Shown in pieces: positions 33,162 to 41,212 of a stretch of DNA of 64,000 nucleotides. Every line of letters starts with the position of its first letter. Position 1 is the stretch's first letter. Source of the stretch: Falsiphaeobacter marinintestinus (GTDB taxonomy: Bacteria; Pseudomonadota; Alphaproteobacteria; Rhodobacterales; Rhodobacteraceae); NCBI RefSeq assembly GCF_007923355.1, contig NZ_VOGO01000005.1, positions 124,001-188,000 on the forward strand. The letters run 5' to 3'. Below the pieces are notes generated by a model. The model made no database searches and was not told where the DNA came from. It saw only the letters and a program-made list of their open reading frames with translations. Made by a program: the position numbers and the translations under genes.

Positions 33162-33476
33162 ATGTCTGAAAGCGATACCCTAAGCGACGATGTCGCCCGC
33201 GCCGCCGAGCTTCTGAAAGGCCACCGCGAAAGCATTGACCGACTGGATGCCATTCTGGTCAACACTCTGGCCGAACGGTTCAAGCACACCCAATCCGTGG
33301 GTAAGCTCAAGGCCGAACACGACCTTCCCCCGTCCGATCCATCGCGCGAAGCGCAACAGATCGCGCGGTTAGAAGAACTGGCGATCAAGGCCAATCTGGA
33401 CCCTGATTTTGCCAAGGCTTTCCTGAAGTTCATCATTCAGGAAGTCATCCGACACCACAAGAAACATCAAGGATAA
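33162..33476 (+). CDS. Chorismate mutase (AroQ class, monofunctional)
   Basis: Rearranges chorismate to prephenate for Phe and Tyr synthesis. A 104-residue all-helical protein: HRESIDRLDAILVNTLAERFKHTQSVGKLKAEHDL (residues 21-55) gives the AroQ active-site set (Arg, Arg, Lys), and AKAFLKFIIQEVIRHHKKHQ the last helix with the catalytic Gln. GGGGAG sits 6 bases before ATG 33162; an ATG 6 bases upstream is too close to it. Sits 41 bases before rpsP. Confidence 0.9.
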   Translation: MSESDTLSDDVARAAELLKGHRESIDRLDAILVNTLAERFKHTQSVGKLKAEHDLPPSDPSREAQQIARLEELAIKANLDPDFAKAFLKFIIQEVIRHHKKHQG

Positions 33477-33517
33477 CCGGAAGCTTTCCGGTCAAAGCCA
33501 TCTAAGGAGATATCAAC

Positions 33518-33901
33518 ATGGCAATGAAAATTCGTCTGGCCCGTGGCGGCTCGAAAAAGCGCCCCTTCTATCGCATCGTCGCAGCCGACTCGCGCATGCC
33601 GCGTGATGGCCGCTTCATCGAAAAGCTGGGCACCTACAACCCGCTGCTGCCGAAAGACAGCGAAGAGCGCGTGAAAATGGATATGGAACGTGTTCAGTAT
33701 TGGCTCGGCAAGGGCGCCCAGCCGACAGACCGTGTTTCGCGCATGCTGGAAGCAGCCGGTGTTCTGGCCAAGAAAGAGCGCAGCAACCCGCAGCGCGGCG
33801 AACCTGGTGCCAAGGCCAAGGAACGTGCTGAAGAAAAGGCCGCCAAGGCCGTTGAAGCAGCAGAAGCCGCGGCTGCCCCGGCAGAAGAAACCGCCGAATA
33901 A
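33518..33901 (+). CDS. rpsP: 30S ribosomal protein S16
   Basis: A 127-residue ribosomal protein, needed for 30S assembly. The start [28 protein letters not shown] is standard. Residues 85-127 form an Ala/Glu/Lys-rich C-terminal extension ([22 protein letters not shown]), common in alphaproteobacteria. Strong ribosome site AAGGAGA. First gene of the rpsP-rimM-trmD-rplS block. Confidence 0.96.
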   Translation: MAMKIRLARGGSKKRPFYRIVAADSRMPRDGRFIEKLGTYNPLLPKDSEERVKMDMERVQYWLGKGAQPTDRVSRMLEAAGVLAKKERSNPQRGEPGAKAKERAEEKAAKAVEAAEAAAAPAEETAE

Positions 33902-33989
33902 GCAGCCCTGCGGGACGGTGGGTGGGGCGACGCCGCAAGCGAGCGCCGCCCGACCGTCCCGATTGCATCCCAAGCGTCGGAGCGGCCCA

Positions 33990-34493
33990 ATGACTGAACT
34001 GATCTGTGTCGGTGCCATCGGCGGTGCCTTTGGCGTGCGCGGCGAAGTGCGGCTGAAAAGCTTTTGCGCCGAACCCGCTGACATCGAAACCTATGGATTG
34101 CTCACGACCGAAGACGGGTCACAGACGCTTTCTGTGCACCTTACCGGCTCGGTCAAGGGCGGCTTCACGGCCCGCCTGACCGGGGTCGAAACCAAAGAAC
34201 AGGCCGACGCGCTGCGCGGAATACGGCTCTACGCGCCCCGTGACCGGCTGCCGTCGCTCCCGGATGACGAGTATTACTATACCGACCTGATCGGGCTCGA
34301 TGTCTATGACACCGGCGGCGCGCTGCTGGGCAAAGTCCGCTCGGTTCAGAACCACGGGGCTTCTGATCTTCTGGAAATCCACGGCGACGGCCTGAAGAAC
34401 ACGGTTCTCCTGCCTTTCACTTTGACCGCGGTTCCGACGGTCGACCTCAACACAGGCCGGATCATCGTCGATCCACCCGACGGGCTTTTCTGA
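33990..34493 (+). CDS. rimM: 16S rRNA processing protein RimM
   Basis: A 167-residue ribosome maturation factor that binds S19 and helps form the 30S head. N-terminal beta-barrel opens [21 protein letters not shown] (residues 5-25); the PRC-barrel domain begins at [14 protein letters not shown] (about 90-103) and ends in [11 protein letters not shown]. The ATG at 33990 follows the S16 stop by 88 bases. Its stop overlaps the start of the next gene by 1 base. Confidence 0.95.
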   Translation: MTELICVGAIGGAFGVRGEVRLKSFCAEPADIETYGLLTTEDGSQTLSVHLTGSVKGGFTARLTGVETKEQADALRGIRLYAPRDRLPSLPDDEYYYTDLIGLDVYDTGGALLGKVRSVQNHGASDLLEIHGDGLKNTVLLPFTLTAVPTVDLNTGRIIVDPPDGLF

Positions 34494-35374
34494 TGCTCCC
34501 AAAGTACAGCCGCGCCGGCGTCGCAATGATGGCCGTGCCGCTGTACGCCGGACCTGTCCTTGCCGGTCTGAGCGGCGCGCGCTGGTCCCAGATCTTTCCC
34601 TTCGCAGCCGTATTCTTTCTCATGCAGATGCTGCGCGGCATCGACGCAAAGCGCGGCAGCATGGGACAAACCGCATTCCTGCTTGTGATGGGCGTGACCC
34701 AGATCCTTGTGGTGGGCATCGCCTTTGGGCTGGGCCATGGCCTTATGTTGATCACCGGGCCCTTGCCCATGTCGCAATGGGCACCTTTCGGCCTGACCGT
34801 CTTTGGCGCCGCAATGGGGGTAGCACGGTACAAATACGACCCTGATCAGGATCAGCTGTTCGACATGGCGGACGCGGCCACCGAAGCCATCGAAACCGGC
34901 TTTCCGGTCCTTGATGACCATGCTGACGACCCGCAACCAAATCCGGCAGGTCACCTTGCTTGCGACACCGCTTTGTCGGCCTTGTGGAGCCTCCCCGAAG
35001 ACGCAACACTCCAAGATCTGGATCCAATCGTACAAAACCTCGAAACAGCTGTCGGGGCCAACGGCTTTCACGCGTTGATGGCCGAAATCGATGAAGGAAG
35101 TCCGCAGGTCGACCTCGCGTTCCTGCGGTACCTTGCCAGCCCGGCGGTCCGGCACGACGCGACGCAAACCGGTGAGCTTGGGTTTGCTCTTTCCTGCCTG
35201 CTCGAAAGCCCCCACGCCGGTGTGCGGCACGAGTTGATTTTAACACTCCTGACCCTTTTGGACGAAAACGCACCGCCCGACGCCTTCCCCCCGGCGGACG
35301 AGGTTCGATCAGCGGTCGCGCAATGGCCCGACCTCGCGCCATTCGCGGACAGGATCGCGGCTGTGCAGACCTGA
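34493..35374 (+). CDS. Membrane protein of unknown function in the rimM-trmD interval
   Basis: A 293-residue protein with three membrane segments in the first 110 residues (VAMMAVPLYAGPVLAGL; IFPFAAVFFLMQML; TAFLLVMGVTQILVVGIAFGLG) and a 180-residue soluble, largely helical C-terminus with repeated acidic stretches. I recognise no domain. Start overlaps the rimM stop by 1 base and its own stop overlaps the next gene by 1 base (TGATG), so it is firmly inside the ribosomal transcript. Confidence 0.75.
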   Translation: MLPKYSRAGVAMMAVPLYAGPVLAGLSGARWSQIFPFAAVFFLMQMLRGIDAKRGSMGQTAFLLVMGVTQILVVGIAFGLGHGLMLITGPLPMSQWAPFGLTVFGAAMGVARYKYDPDQDQLFDMADAATEAIETGFPVLDDHADDPQPNPAGHLACDTALSALWSLPEDATLQDLDPIVQNLETAVGANGFHALMAEIDEGSPQVDLAFLRYLASPAVRHDATQTGELGFALSCLLESPHAGVRHELILTLLTLLDENAPPDAFPPADEVRSAVAQWPDLAPFADRIAAVQT

Positions 35375-36162
35375 TGCGGGTCGTCGTCCATGCTGGTTTT
35401 CACAAGACCGGAACATCCACGGTTCAGCAGACGTTGAAACGCAATCGTCCGGCCCTGAAACCTTATGTGCGCAGCGTTCTCAAGGGGCAGATGCGTGACC
35501 TTTTGCATGCCGCTCGCGGGTATTCGACATGGCGCGATCCGTTTACGCTCGACAAATTCAGCTTGCGCTTTAGTGATTTGCTGGCGCGGGTGTCGCCCAA
35601 AGCAAATCAAACCTTATGCTTGTCTGCCGAAGAATTGTCCGGCCATCTGCCCGGCAGGCCTGACCTGCCCGACTATGGCGCGGCCCCGGTTTTGGCCGCC
35701 GAGATGGCGAGAGTGTTTGGCATCACCTTTCCAGATGGGGATTTGGTTTTTTTCTATTCCACCCGATCCGAAGGATGGCTGCGCAGCGCGTATTGGGAAC
35801 ATGTGAAAACCTCGGACATGACCATGACGTGGGAGGCGTTCGCTGAAACTCACAAGGACGCCAGCAATCTGGACGATATCGTTGACGCGGTCAGCACGGC
35901 ACAGCCATTTCCGGTTCATCGCGCGGCATTGGAGGTCTCGGCCACTGTTCCCGGCGGGCCGGCCGCCCCTTTGTTGCGATTGTGCAGTGTTCCGGATCAA
36001 GCCATCGACACACTAGCGGTCCCATTGCGCGCCAACGCCGCCCCGGACGACGCCGTTTTGCTTGCACTTCTGGCGGCAAACCGCGATTACGCAGATCGCG
36101 ACGCGCGACAGGCGGCAAAACAGGCTATTCTGAAAGCCGCGCAGGAGAGTGACCGTGACTGA
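35374..36162 (+). CDS. Sulfotransferase-like P-loop protein
   Basis: A 262-residue protein. RVVVHAGFHKTGTSTVQQTLKRN (start to residue 24) gives the PAPS 5'-phosphate loop KTGTST of sulfotransferase-like proteins; FFYSTRSEGWLRSAYWEH (about 134-151) matches the 3'-phosphate site R-x-x-x-x-x-x-S. A second, only distantly alike gene lies at 49969-50805. Likely a transferase acting on a glycan or small molecule; not assignable. Stop overlaps the trmD start. Confidence 0.7.
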   Translation: MRVVVHAGFHKTGTSTVQQTLKRNRPALKPYVRSVLKGQMRDLLHAARGYSTWRDPFTLDKFSLRFSDLLARVSPKANQTLCLSAEELSGHLPGRPDLPDYGAAPVLAAEMARVFGITFPDGDLVFFYSTRSEGWLRSAYWEHVKTSDMTMTWEAFAETHKDASNLDDIVDAVSTAQPFPVHRAALEVSATVPGGPAAPLLRLCSVPDQAIDTLAVPLRANAAPDDAVLLALLAANRDYADRDARQAAKQAILKAAQESDRD

Positions 36163-36970
36163 CGAATCCTCAAAGCCCAATCGTTCACTGGGCCGCAAAT
36201 CCATCCGGCCCACACTGATTCCACGCGAATTGATCACACCTACACCCGATCTGCATGGCGTCTGGAAGGCCAAGGTAATCACCCTGTTTCCGTCAGCGTT
36301 CCCCGGTGTGTTGGGCGAAAGCCTGACCGGCAAGGCACTGCAGGAAGGGCTGTGGCAGTTGGAAACCATCGACCTGCGCCAGTTCGGTGCCGGCAAACAC
36401 CGCAATGTCGATGACACACCCGCAGGCGGCGGCGCTGGCATGGTGTTGCGGCCCGACGTTCTGGGCAATGCGATCGACATGTCCATGCAGGGCACCTCGG
36501 CCAACTGGCCGATGATCTATCTGACACCACGTGGCAAGCCGATGACGCAGGGGCTGATGCAAAACCTCGCCCGCGCTGACGGCGTCACGCTGCTGTGCGG
36601 TCGGTTCGAAGGGGTAGATGAACGGGTGCTTGAGCATTATCCGATTCAGGAGGTCTCGCTGGGGGATTTCGTGATGACAGGTGGAGAGATCGCAGCGCAG
36701 GCGTTGATTGATGCCACCGTCCGATTGCTGCCCGGCGTTCTGGGCAATGCCGCGTCTGCCGAAGAAGAAAGCTTTTCCTCAGGTCTGTTGGAGCATCCGC
36801 AATACACCCGACCTGCCGAATGGAAGGGGCGTGGGATACCCGATGTTCTGATGTCCGGGCATCACGGCAAAATTGCGCAATGGCGCCAAGAGATGTCCGA
36901 AGAAATCACCAAAACCCGCCGCCCCGATCTGTGGGCCGCGTATCAGGGCAAGAGTGGCGACAGCGAATGA
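36155..36970 (+). CDS. trmD: tRNA (guanine37-N1)-methyltransferase
   Basis: Methylates G37 of tRNAs reading CNN codons, preventing frameshifts. 271 residues with the SPOUT knot: GAGKHRNVDDTPAGGGAGMVLRPD (split; about 78-102), CGRFEGVDER and GDFVMTGGE, LPGVLGN with the loop SFSSGLLEHPQYTRP. An N-terminal extension of about 35 residues precedes the usual WKAKVITLFP start. GTG at 36155 follows GGAGA; a GTG 6 bases upstream is possible. Overlaps the preceding gene by 8 and the next by 4 bases. Confidence 0.95.
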   Translation: MTDESSKPNRSLGRKSIRPTLIPRELITPTPDLHGVWKAKVITLFPSAFPGVLGESLTGKALQEGLWQLETIDLRQFGAGKHRNVDDTPAGGGAGMVLRPDVLGNAIDMSMQGTSANWPMIYLTPRGKPMTQGLMQNLARADGVTLLCGRFEGVDERVLEHYPIQEVSLGDFVMTGGEIAAQALIDATVRLLPGVLGNAASAEEESFSSGLLEHPQYTRPAEWKGRGIPDVLMSGHHGKIAQWRQEMSEEITKTRRPDLWAAYQGKSGDSE

Positions 36971-38073
36971 GCGATCCGTTCGAGGTTTTCCTGATGGCCC
37001 CGCCGGGGTTTGAGACTGTTCTGGCGGATGAGGTGCGCGAAAAAGGCTTTGCTGACCCGAAGACCGTTCCCGGTGGCGTCACGATGCAAGGCGACTGGCC
37101 AGACGTCTGGCGCGCCAACCTGCAACTGCGCGGGGCTGGTCGGGTTCTGGCGCGGTTTGCCGAATTCCGGACGATGCATCTGGCGCAGCTCGACAAACGG
37201 TCGCGCAAGCTCGACTGGGCCTCGATCCTGCGCAAGGATGTGCCGGTGCGCGTCGAAGCCACCTGTAGGAAATCCCGGATCTATCACGCCAAGGCAGCGC
37301 AGCAACGCGTCGAACGTGCGATCACCGAAGAACTGGGCGCACCGCTTGCCAGTGATGCCGCGCTGACCGTTCGGGTCCGGATCGAAGACGACATGTGCAC
37401 GCTCAGCCTGGATACCTCGGGCGAGCCCTTGCACAAGCGCGGGCACAAGGCTGCCGTTGGAAAAGCCCCGATGCGAGAATCCATGGCGGCCATGTTCCTG
37501 CGCCAATGCGGCTACACCGGGACGGAACCGGTTCTGGACCCGATGTGTGGGTCAGGCACGTTCGTCATCGAAGCCGCCGAAATCGCGGCTGGCCTGTACC
37601 CGGGTCGAACCCGTCGTTTCGCATTTGAAGACCTGGCCAATTTCGACCGAGTGGCCTGGGACGCGATGAAAGCCGGTAACACTTTGGTGCAGCCTGCCAA
37701 TCGGTTCTATGGCTCTGACCGGGATGCTGGTGCAATTCAATCCTGCATCGCCAACGCAGACCGTGCGGGCGTTGCGGAGTGGACAGAGTTCACGCATGCA
37801 GCGGTCAGCGATTTGCAGCGCCCCGAAGGGCCACCGGGCCTTGTCATCGTGAACCCGCCTTACGGCACCCGGATTGGCAACAAGAAATTGCTTTATGCAA
37901 TCTACGGCGCTTTTGGACAGACGATGAAAGAGCGGTTTTCCGGCTGGCGCGTTGGTATGATCACAACCGAAGCCGGCCTTGCCAAGACAACCGGGCTGCC
38001 GTTCACATCTGGCCCGCCGATCCCGCATGGGGGGTTGAAAGTGCGTCTGTTCCAGACCCCCCGGTTGCGTTGA
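36967..38073 (+). CDS. THUMP-domain class I RNA methyltransferase (RlmL N-terminal/YpsC-type)
   Basis: A 368-residue N2-guanine RNA methyltransferase-like protein. THUMP domain about residues 45-155 (MHLAQLDKRSRKLDW and so on), then SAM domain: LDPMCGSGTFVIEAAEIA (about 193-210) and catalytic NPPYGTRIG (about 297-305). Rlm-type enzymes modify 23S rRNA G2445. Start overlaps the trmD stop (ATGA). Its place in this operon fits rRNA work. Confidence 0.9.
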   Translation: MSDPFEVFLMAPPGFETVLADEVREKGFADPKTVPGGVTMQGDWPDVWRANLQLRGAGRVLARFAEFRTMHLAQLDKRSRKLDWASILRKDVPVRVEATCRKSRIYHAKAAQQRVERAITEELGAPLASDAALTVRVRIEDDMCTLSLDTSGEPLHKRGHKAAVGKAPMRESMAAMFLRQCGYTGTEPVLDPMCGSGTFVIEAAEIAAGLYPGRTRRFAFEDLANFDRVAWDAMKAGNTLVQPANRFYGSDRDAGAIQSCIANADRAGVAEWTEFTHAAVSDLQRPEGPPGLVIVNPPYGTRIGNKKLLYAIYGAFGQTMKERFSGWRVGMITTEAGLAKTTGLPFTSGPPIPHGGLKVRLFQTPRLR

Positions 38074-38082
38074 TCCGGCACG

Positions 38083-38676
38083 CTATGCCGCCTTTGCACC
38101 GATTTTCTCGATCCGGCGCACCCATCGATCTATCAGGCCGTCTTTCGGGTGACTTGCACCCGTCAGGTGGGTGAACCGTGATGGCTTGAACCCGACAAAT
38201 CCCAAAATCTGATCCCTCAACTGGCGCATCAGTGCGTTGTGATAGAACACCCGGAAGAACCAGCCGGGCGTATCGGACGTCAGAATAACCCGCGCCGTTC
38301 GTCCCGCCAGCATCGGCCCGGGCATACCTGACGGTCTGAGGTTACGCGTATCAAACGCGCGTCCGGGCAGCAGGATCCGGTCGATCAGACCTTTCAGCTT
38401 GGCCGGGATTCCGCCCCACCACATTGGCGTCGTCAGCACCAGATGTTCGCTCCATTCGATATCGCTGAGCACCTGTTCCAGCACCGGTTCAAGCGTTTTG
38501 GGATTGGTATAGCCCCCGTCGCCATAGTCGGCGTCAAAGTCCAGATCGTGCAGATGCCGGACGCGTACATCGTGACCGGCGGCGCGGGCGGCTTTTGCAT
38601 ATGTCTCGGCCATCAGGCGGGACAGCGAGGTCTCTCCGGGGTGACCGTCGAGGATAAAGATACGTTTTGCAGACAT
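38083..38676 (-). CDS. NAD(P)H-dependent flavodoxin-fold oxidoreductase (NQO1/MdaB type)
   Basis: A 197-residue protein. RIFILDGHPGETSLSRLMAETYAKAARA is the FMN/FAD-binding start of the Flavodoxin_2 family (GHP at residues 11-13), followed by LTTPMWWGGIPAKLKGLIDRIL (about 103-124), the usual flavin and quinone site. Family members reduce quinones by two electrons. Divergent from a TetR regulator over three copies of one palindrome, so it is almost surely under that repressor's control. Confidence 0.88.
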   Translation of the reverse strand: MSAKRIFILDGHPGETSLSRLMAETYAKAARAAGHDVRVRHLHDLDFDADYGDGGYTNPKTLEPVLEQVLSDIEWSEHLVLTTPMWWGGIPAKLKGLIDRILLPGRAFDTRNLRPSGMPGPMLAGRTARVILTSDTPGWFFRVFYHNALMRQLRDQILGFVGFKPSRFTHLTGASHPKDGLIDRWVRRIEKIGAKAA

Positions 38677-38692
38677 GAGTCGCTCCATTAAT

Positions 38693-38704
38693 TGACCGTG
38701 GTCA
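38693..38704. promoter_or_regulatory. TetR operator 1 (TGACC-GT-GGTCA)
   Basis: Perfect 12-bp palindrome, 17 bases before the start of the oxidoreductase gene. First of three copies. Confidence 0.75.
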
Positions 38705-38722
38705 CTTTATTGACTCCAAAAT

Positions 38723-38734
38723 TGACCACGGTCA
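38723..38734. promoter_or_regulatory. TetR operator 2 (TGACC-AC-GGTCA)
   Basis: Second copy, 30 bases from copy 1, in the middle of the divergent gap; flanked TTGACCACGGTCAA. Confidence 0.75.
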
Positions 38735-38744
38735 ACTACTAATT

Positions 38745-38756
38745 TGACCACGGTCA
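38745..38756. promoter_or_regulatory. TetR operator 3 (TGACC-AC-GGTCA)
   Basis: Third copy, 22 bases from copy 2 and 22 bases before the TetR start codon. Autoregulation is likely. Confidence 0.75.
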
Positions 38757-38778
38757 CAAATCATGCCACAACGCCCTC

Positions 38779-39363
38779 ATGTTGAAAGCTGTCCAGTCCC
38801 GAACCCTGAAGACCCGCGCCAAACTGATCGCCGCCGCCGAGGCGGTGATTGAGGAAAACGGATACGAGGCGATGCGCGTCGAAGAGGTCGTGTTGCGGGC
38901 CGGTGTGGCCAAGGGGACGTTTTTTGCCCACTTCCCTGACAAGGAAGAGCTGATGGATCAGCTGATCGGGGCGCGCATAGACACCTGCCTTGACCAGATC
39001 GCCAAAGCGCCCACACCGCAAACCATCACAGATATGGTTGACGCCTTGATGCCGCTGGTGGCGTTCATGTCCTGTGAACGCTATGTCTTTGACGTCATCT
39101 TCCGACATTCCGGTGCCGCCACGATCGACAAGACCGGCGTCATCGCGATGACCTTTGAACATCAGGCGAAAATCGTGTCGGCGTGGTTAAAAGACAGCCC
39201 GTTTCGGCGCGATGTGACGCCCGATTTGCTGGCCGAAGGGATTCAGGCGTTTTTGATGCAGGCCATCGCCCTTAACTTTTGCGCGCTGCACTGCGAATTC
39301 GCCATGCGCGACAGGATCGTTCAATACCTGCAGGCTTGGCTTGCGCCCGATATCCGGGCTTGA
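38779..39363 (+). CDS. TetR-family transcriptional regulator
   Basis: A 194-residue TetR protein. DNA-binding part residues 10-58, with recognition helix AGVAKGTFFAHFPDKEEL (about 43-60). The ligand domain is Cys- and Met-containing and not characteristic. Divergent from the flavodoxin-fold quinone reductase, so it likely represses both until a quinone-type or electrophile signal releases it. Confidence 0.9.
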   Translation: MLKAVQSRTLKTRAKLIAAAEAVIEENGYEAMRVEEVVLRAGVAKGTFFAHFPDKEELMDQLIGARIDTCLDQIAKAPTPQTITDMVDALMPLVAFMSCERYVFDVIFRHSGAATIDKTGVIAMTFEHQAKIVSAWLKDSPFRRDVTPDLLAEGIQAFLMQAIALNFCALHCEFAMRDRIVQYLQAWLAPDIRA

Positions 39364-39605
39364 TCCGCATCTGACTTCTGCGTAGAAGACGCAAGTTCGG
39401 AGTCGCGAAAGCGTCTGCGGACCGTTTTTGCTTTGACATGCCTCTGCTTTCTTCTGCTCGGGTTGCACGTGGCAAATACGACCCAAAAAAAGATACTGTG
39501 ACCTGAACTCTGGCGGGCGTTTTGACGGACCCGGTGAAGACCACGAGCTCTGAGGCGCAAGACACCTTCGTGGACCAACCACGAGCATTGATAGGAGACG
39601 TTGCG

Positions 39606-39992
39606 ATGAACCTGATCGCACAGCTGGAGGCGGAACAAGTTGCCGCCTTGGGGAAAGATATCCCCGACTTCAAAGCAGGCGACACGATCCGTGTCGGCTA
39701 TAAAGTGACCGAAGGGTCGCGCTCGCGTGTGCAGAACTACGAAGGCGTCTGCATTTCCCGCAAAAACGGCGCTGGCATTGCTGGCTCGTTCACCGTGCGC
39801 AAGATCAGCTTCGGTGAAGGCGTGGAACGTGTGTTCCCACTGCATTCGACCAATATCGACAGCATCACCGTTGTCCGCCGCGGCCGTGTCCGCCGGGCCA
39901 AGCTGTACTATCTGCGCTCGCGTCGTGGTAAATCCGCCCGTATCGCAGAAGACACCCACTATAAGCCGAAATCCTCGGGCGCAAACGCGTAA
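39606..39992 (+). CDS. rplS: 50S ribosomal protein L19
   Basis: A 128-residue ribosomal protein at the 30S-50S interface. [33 protein letters not shown] and [37 protein letters not shown] match the family; the C-terminal [13 protein letters not shown] tail is short. AGGAGA precedes the ATG. Preceded by a 242-base leader region. Confidence 0.97.
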   Translation: MNLIAQLEAEQVAALGKDIPDFKAGDTIRVGYKVTEGSRSRVQNYEGVCISRKNGAGIAGSFTVRKISFGEGVERVFPLHSTNIDSITVVRRGRVRRAKLYYLRSRRGKSARIAEDTHYKPKSSGANA

Positions 39993-40015
39993 GCCCGAGC
40001 GAAAGGAGCGGACTG

Positions 40016-40237
40016 ATGAAAAAAGATACTCACCCAGAATATCACTCCATCGACGTCAAGATGACCGATGGTACAGTGATCCAGATGAAGTCGACCTGGG
40101 GCGCCGAAGGCGACACCTTGGCGCTGGACATCGACCCGACTGTACACCCGGCCTGGAACGGCGGCACATCGCGCCTGCTGGACACCGGCGGCCGCGTGTC
40201 GAAGTTCAAGAAGAAATACGAAGGCCTGGGCTTTTAA
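40016..40237 (+). CDS. rpmE: 50S ribosomal protein L31 (zinc-independent form)
   Basis: A 73-residue L31. [19 protein letters not shown] at the start and [28 protein letters not shown] are standard. It has no cysteine at all, so it is the C-minus, zinc-free type. Twenty-three bases after rplS, with AAAGGAGCG before the ATG; a terminator follows. Confidence 0.96.
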   Translation: MKKDTHPEYHSIDVKMTDGTVIQMKSTWGAEGDTLALDIDPTVHPAWNGGTSRLLDTGGRVSKFKKKYEGLGF

Positions 40238-40261
40238 TCCCATTGCCATACACAAATACGG

Positions 40262-40289
40262 CGCCGTCCCTGACCGGGGCGGCGTTTTT
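40262..40289 (+). terminator. Rho-independent terminator after rpmE
   Basis: CGCCGTCCC, loop TGACC, GGGGCGGCG (one G-T pair) then TTTTT. Ends the rplS-rpmE transcript. Confidence 0.88.
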
Positions 40290-40339
40290 CGTTGCAAACA
40301 CCCCTTTGGGAAAGGGTGTCTGACCTTTCCAACGAGTCA

Positions 40340-40357
40340 AACACAGGATATTGTGTT
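40340..40357. promoter_or_regulatory. Inverted repeat upstream of mipZ
   Basis: AACACA, spacer GGATAT, TGTGTT: a perfect 6-bp dyad, 45 bases before the mipZ ATG. Possible operator of an unknown factor. Confidence 0.35.
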
Positions 40358-40402
40358 ACGCAAAAAACCACACACCTATGAATGTGGCAAAGGGTACGAA
40401 AC

Positions 40403-41212
40403 ATGGCGCATATCATCGTTGTCGGCAACGAAAAGGGCGGCGCGGGCAAATCCACCGTGTCCATGCATGTGGCGACGGCGCTCGCCCGGTTGGGGCATCG
40501 GGTCAGCGCGCTTGATCTGGACCTGCGCCAGAAGACCATGGGCCGCTATGCGGAAAACCGTGCTAATTTCTGCCGCAAGTCCGGGCTGGACCTGCCCAGT
40601 GCGCAATACCACGACCTTCCCGAAGCAGACGCCTCGGCGCTGAAGCCGGGTGAAAACGCCTTCGACCATCGACTGTCCACAGCGATTGCCGGGTTGGAGG
40701 CTGAAAGCGACTTTATCCTGATCGACTGCCCCGGGTCACACACGCGCCTTAGCCAGGTCGCGCATTCTCTGGCCGACACGCTGATCACCCCGCTGAACGA
40801 CAGTTTTGTTGATTTCGACCTGCTGGCCCGCACCGATTCACGCGGCGAAAAGATCCTTGGTCCATCGGTCTATTCCGAAATGGTCTGGAACGCGCGCCAG
40901 TTGCGCGCGCAGGCCGGGCTGAAACCGATCGATTGGGTGGTGATCCGCAACCGGGTTGGTGCCCAGCGAATGGTCAACAAGGAAAAGATGGAGCGCGCGT
41001 TGGACACCCTGTCGCGCCGGATCGGGTTTCGGGTGGCCTCTGGGTTTTCCGAACGCGTCATCTTTCGCGAACTGTTCCCGCGCGGTCTAACCTTGCTGGA
41101 CCTCAAGGATATCGGGGTCAAGCAACTGAATATTTCGAACATCGCCGCACGCCAGGAATTGCGCGACATGATGAAGGCGCTGAACCTGCCCGGTGTCGAC
41201 GTTTCGTTCTAA
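40403..41212 (+). CDS. mipZ: Division-plane positioning ATPase MipZ
   Basis: A 269-residue ParA/MinD-type ATPase. Deviant Walker A NEKGGAGKSTVSMH (residues 9-22), LDLDLRQKTMGRYAENR (about 38-54, the MipZ-specific segment), IDCPGSHTRLS and TPLNDSFVDFDLL. In Caulobacter and relatives MipZ forms a gradient from the pole by binding ParB and inhibits FtsZ polymerisation, so placing the division site at midcell. The ATG after an AAGGG-type site is used; the 7-residue longer start is unlikely. No ParB or FtsZ gene is near. Confidence 0.93.
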   Translation: MAHIIVVGNEKGGAGKSTVSMHVATALARLGHRVSALDLDLRQKTMGRYAENRANFCRKSGLDLPSAQYHDLPEADASALKPGENAFDHRLSTAIAGLEAESDFILIDCPGSHTRLSQVAHSLADTLITPLNDSFVDFDLLARTDSRGEKILGPSVYSEMVWNARQLRAQAGLKPIDWVVIRNRVGAQRMVNKEKMERALDTLSRRIGFRVASGFSERVIFRELFPRGLTLLDLKDIGVKQLNISNIAARQELRDMMKALNLPGVDVSF

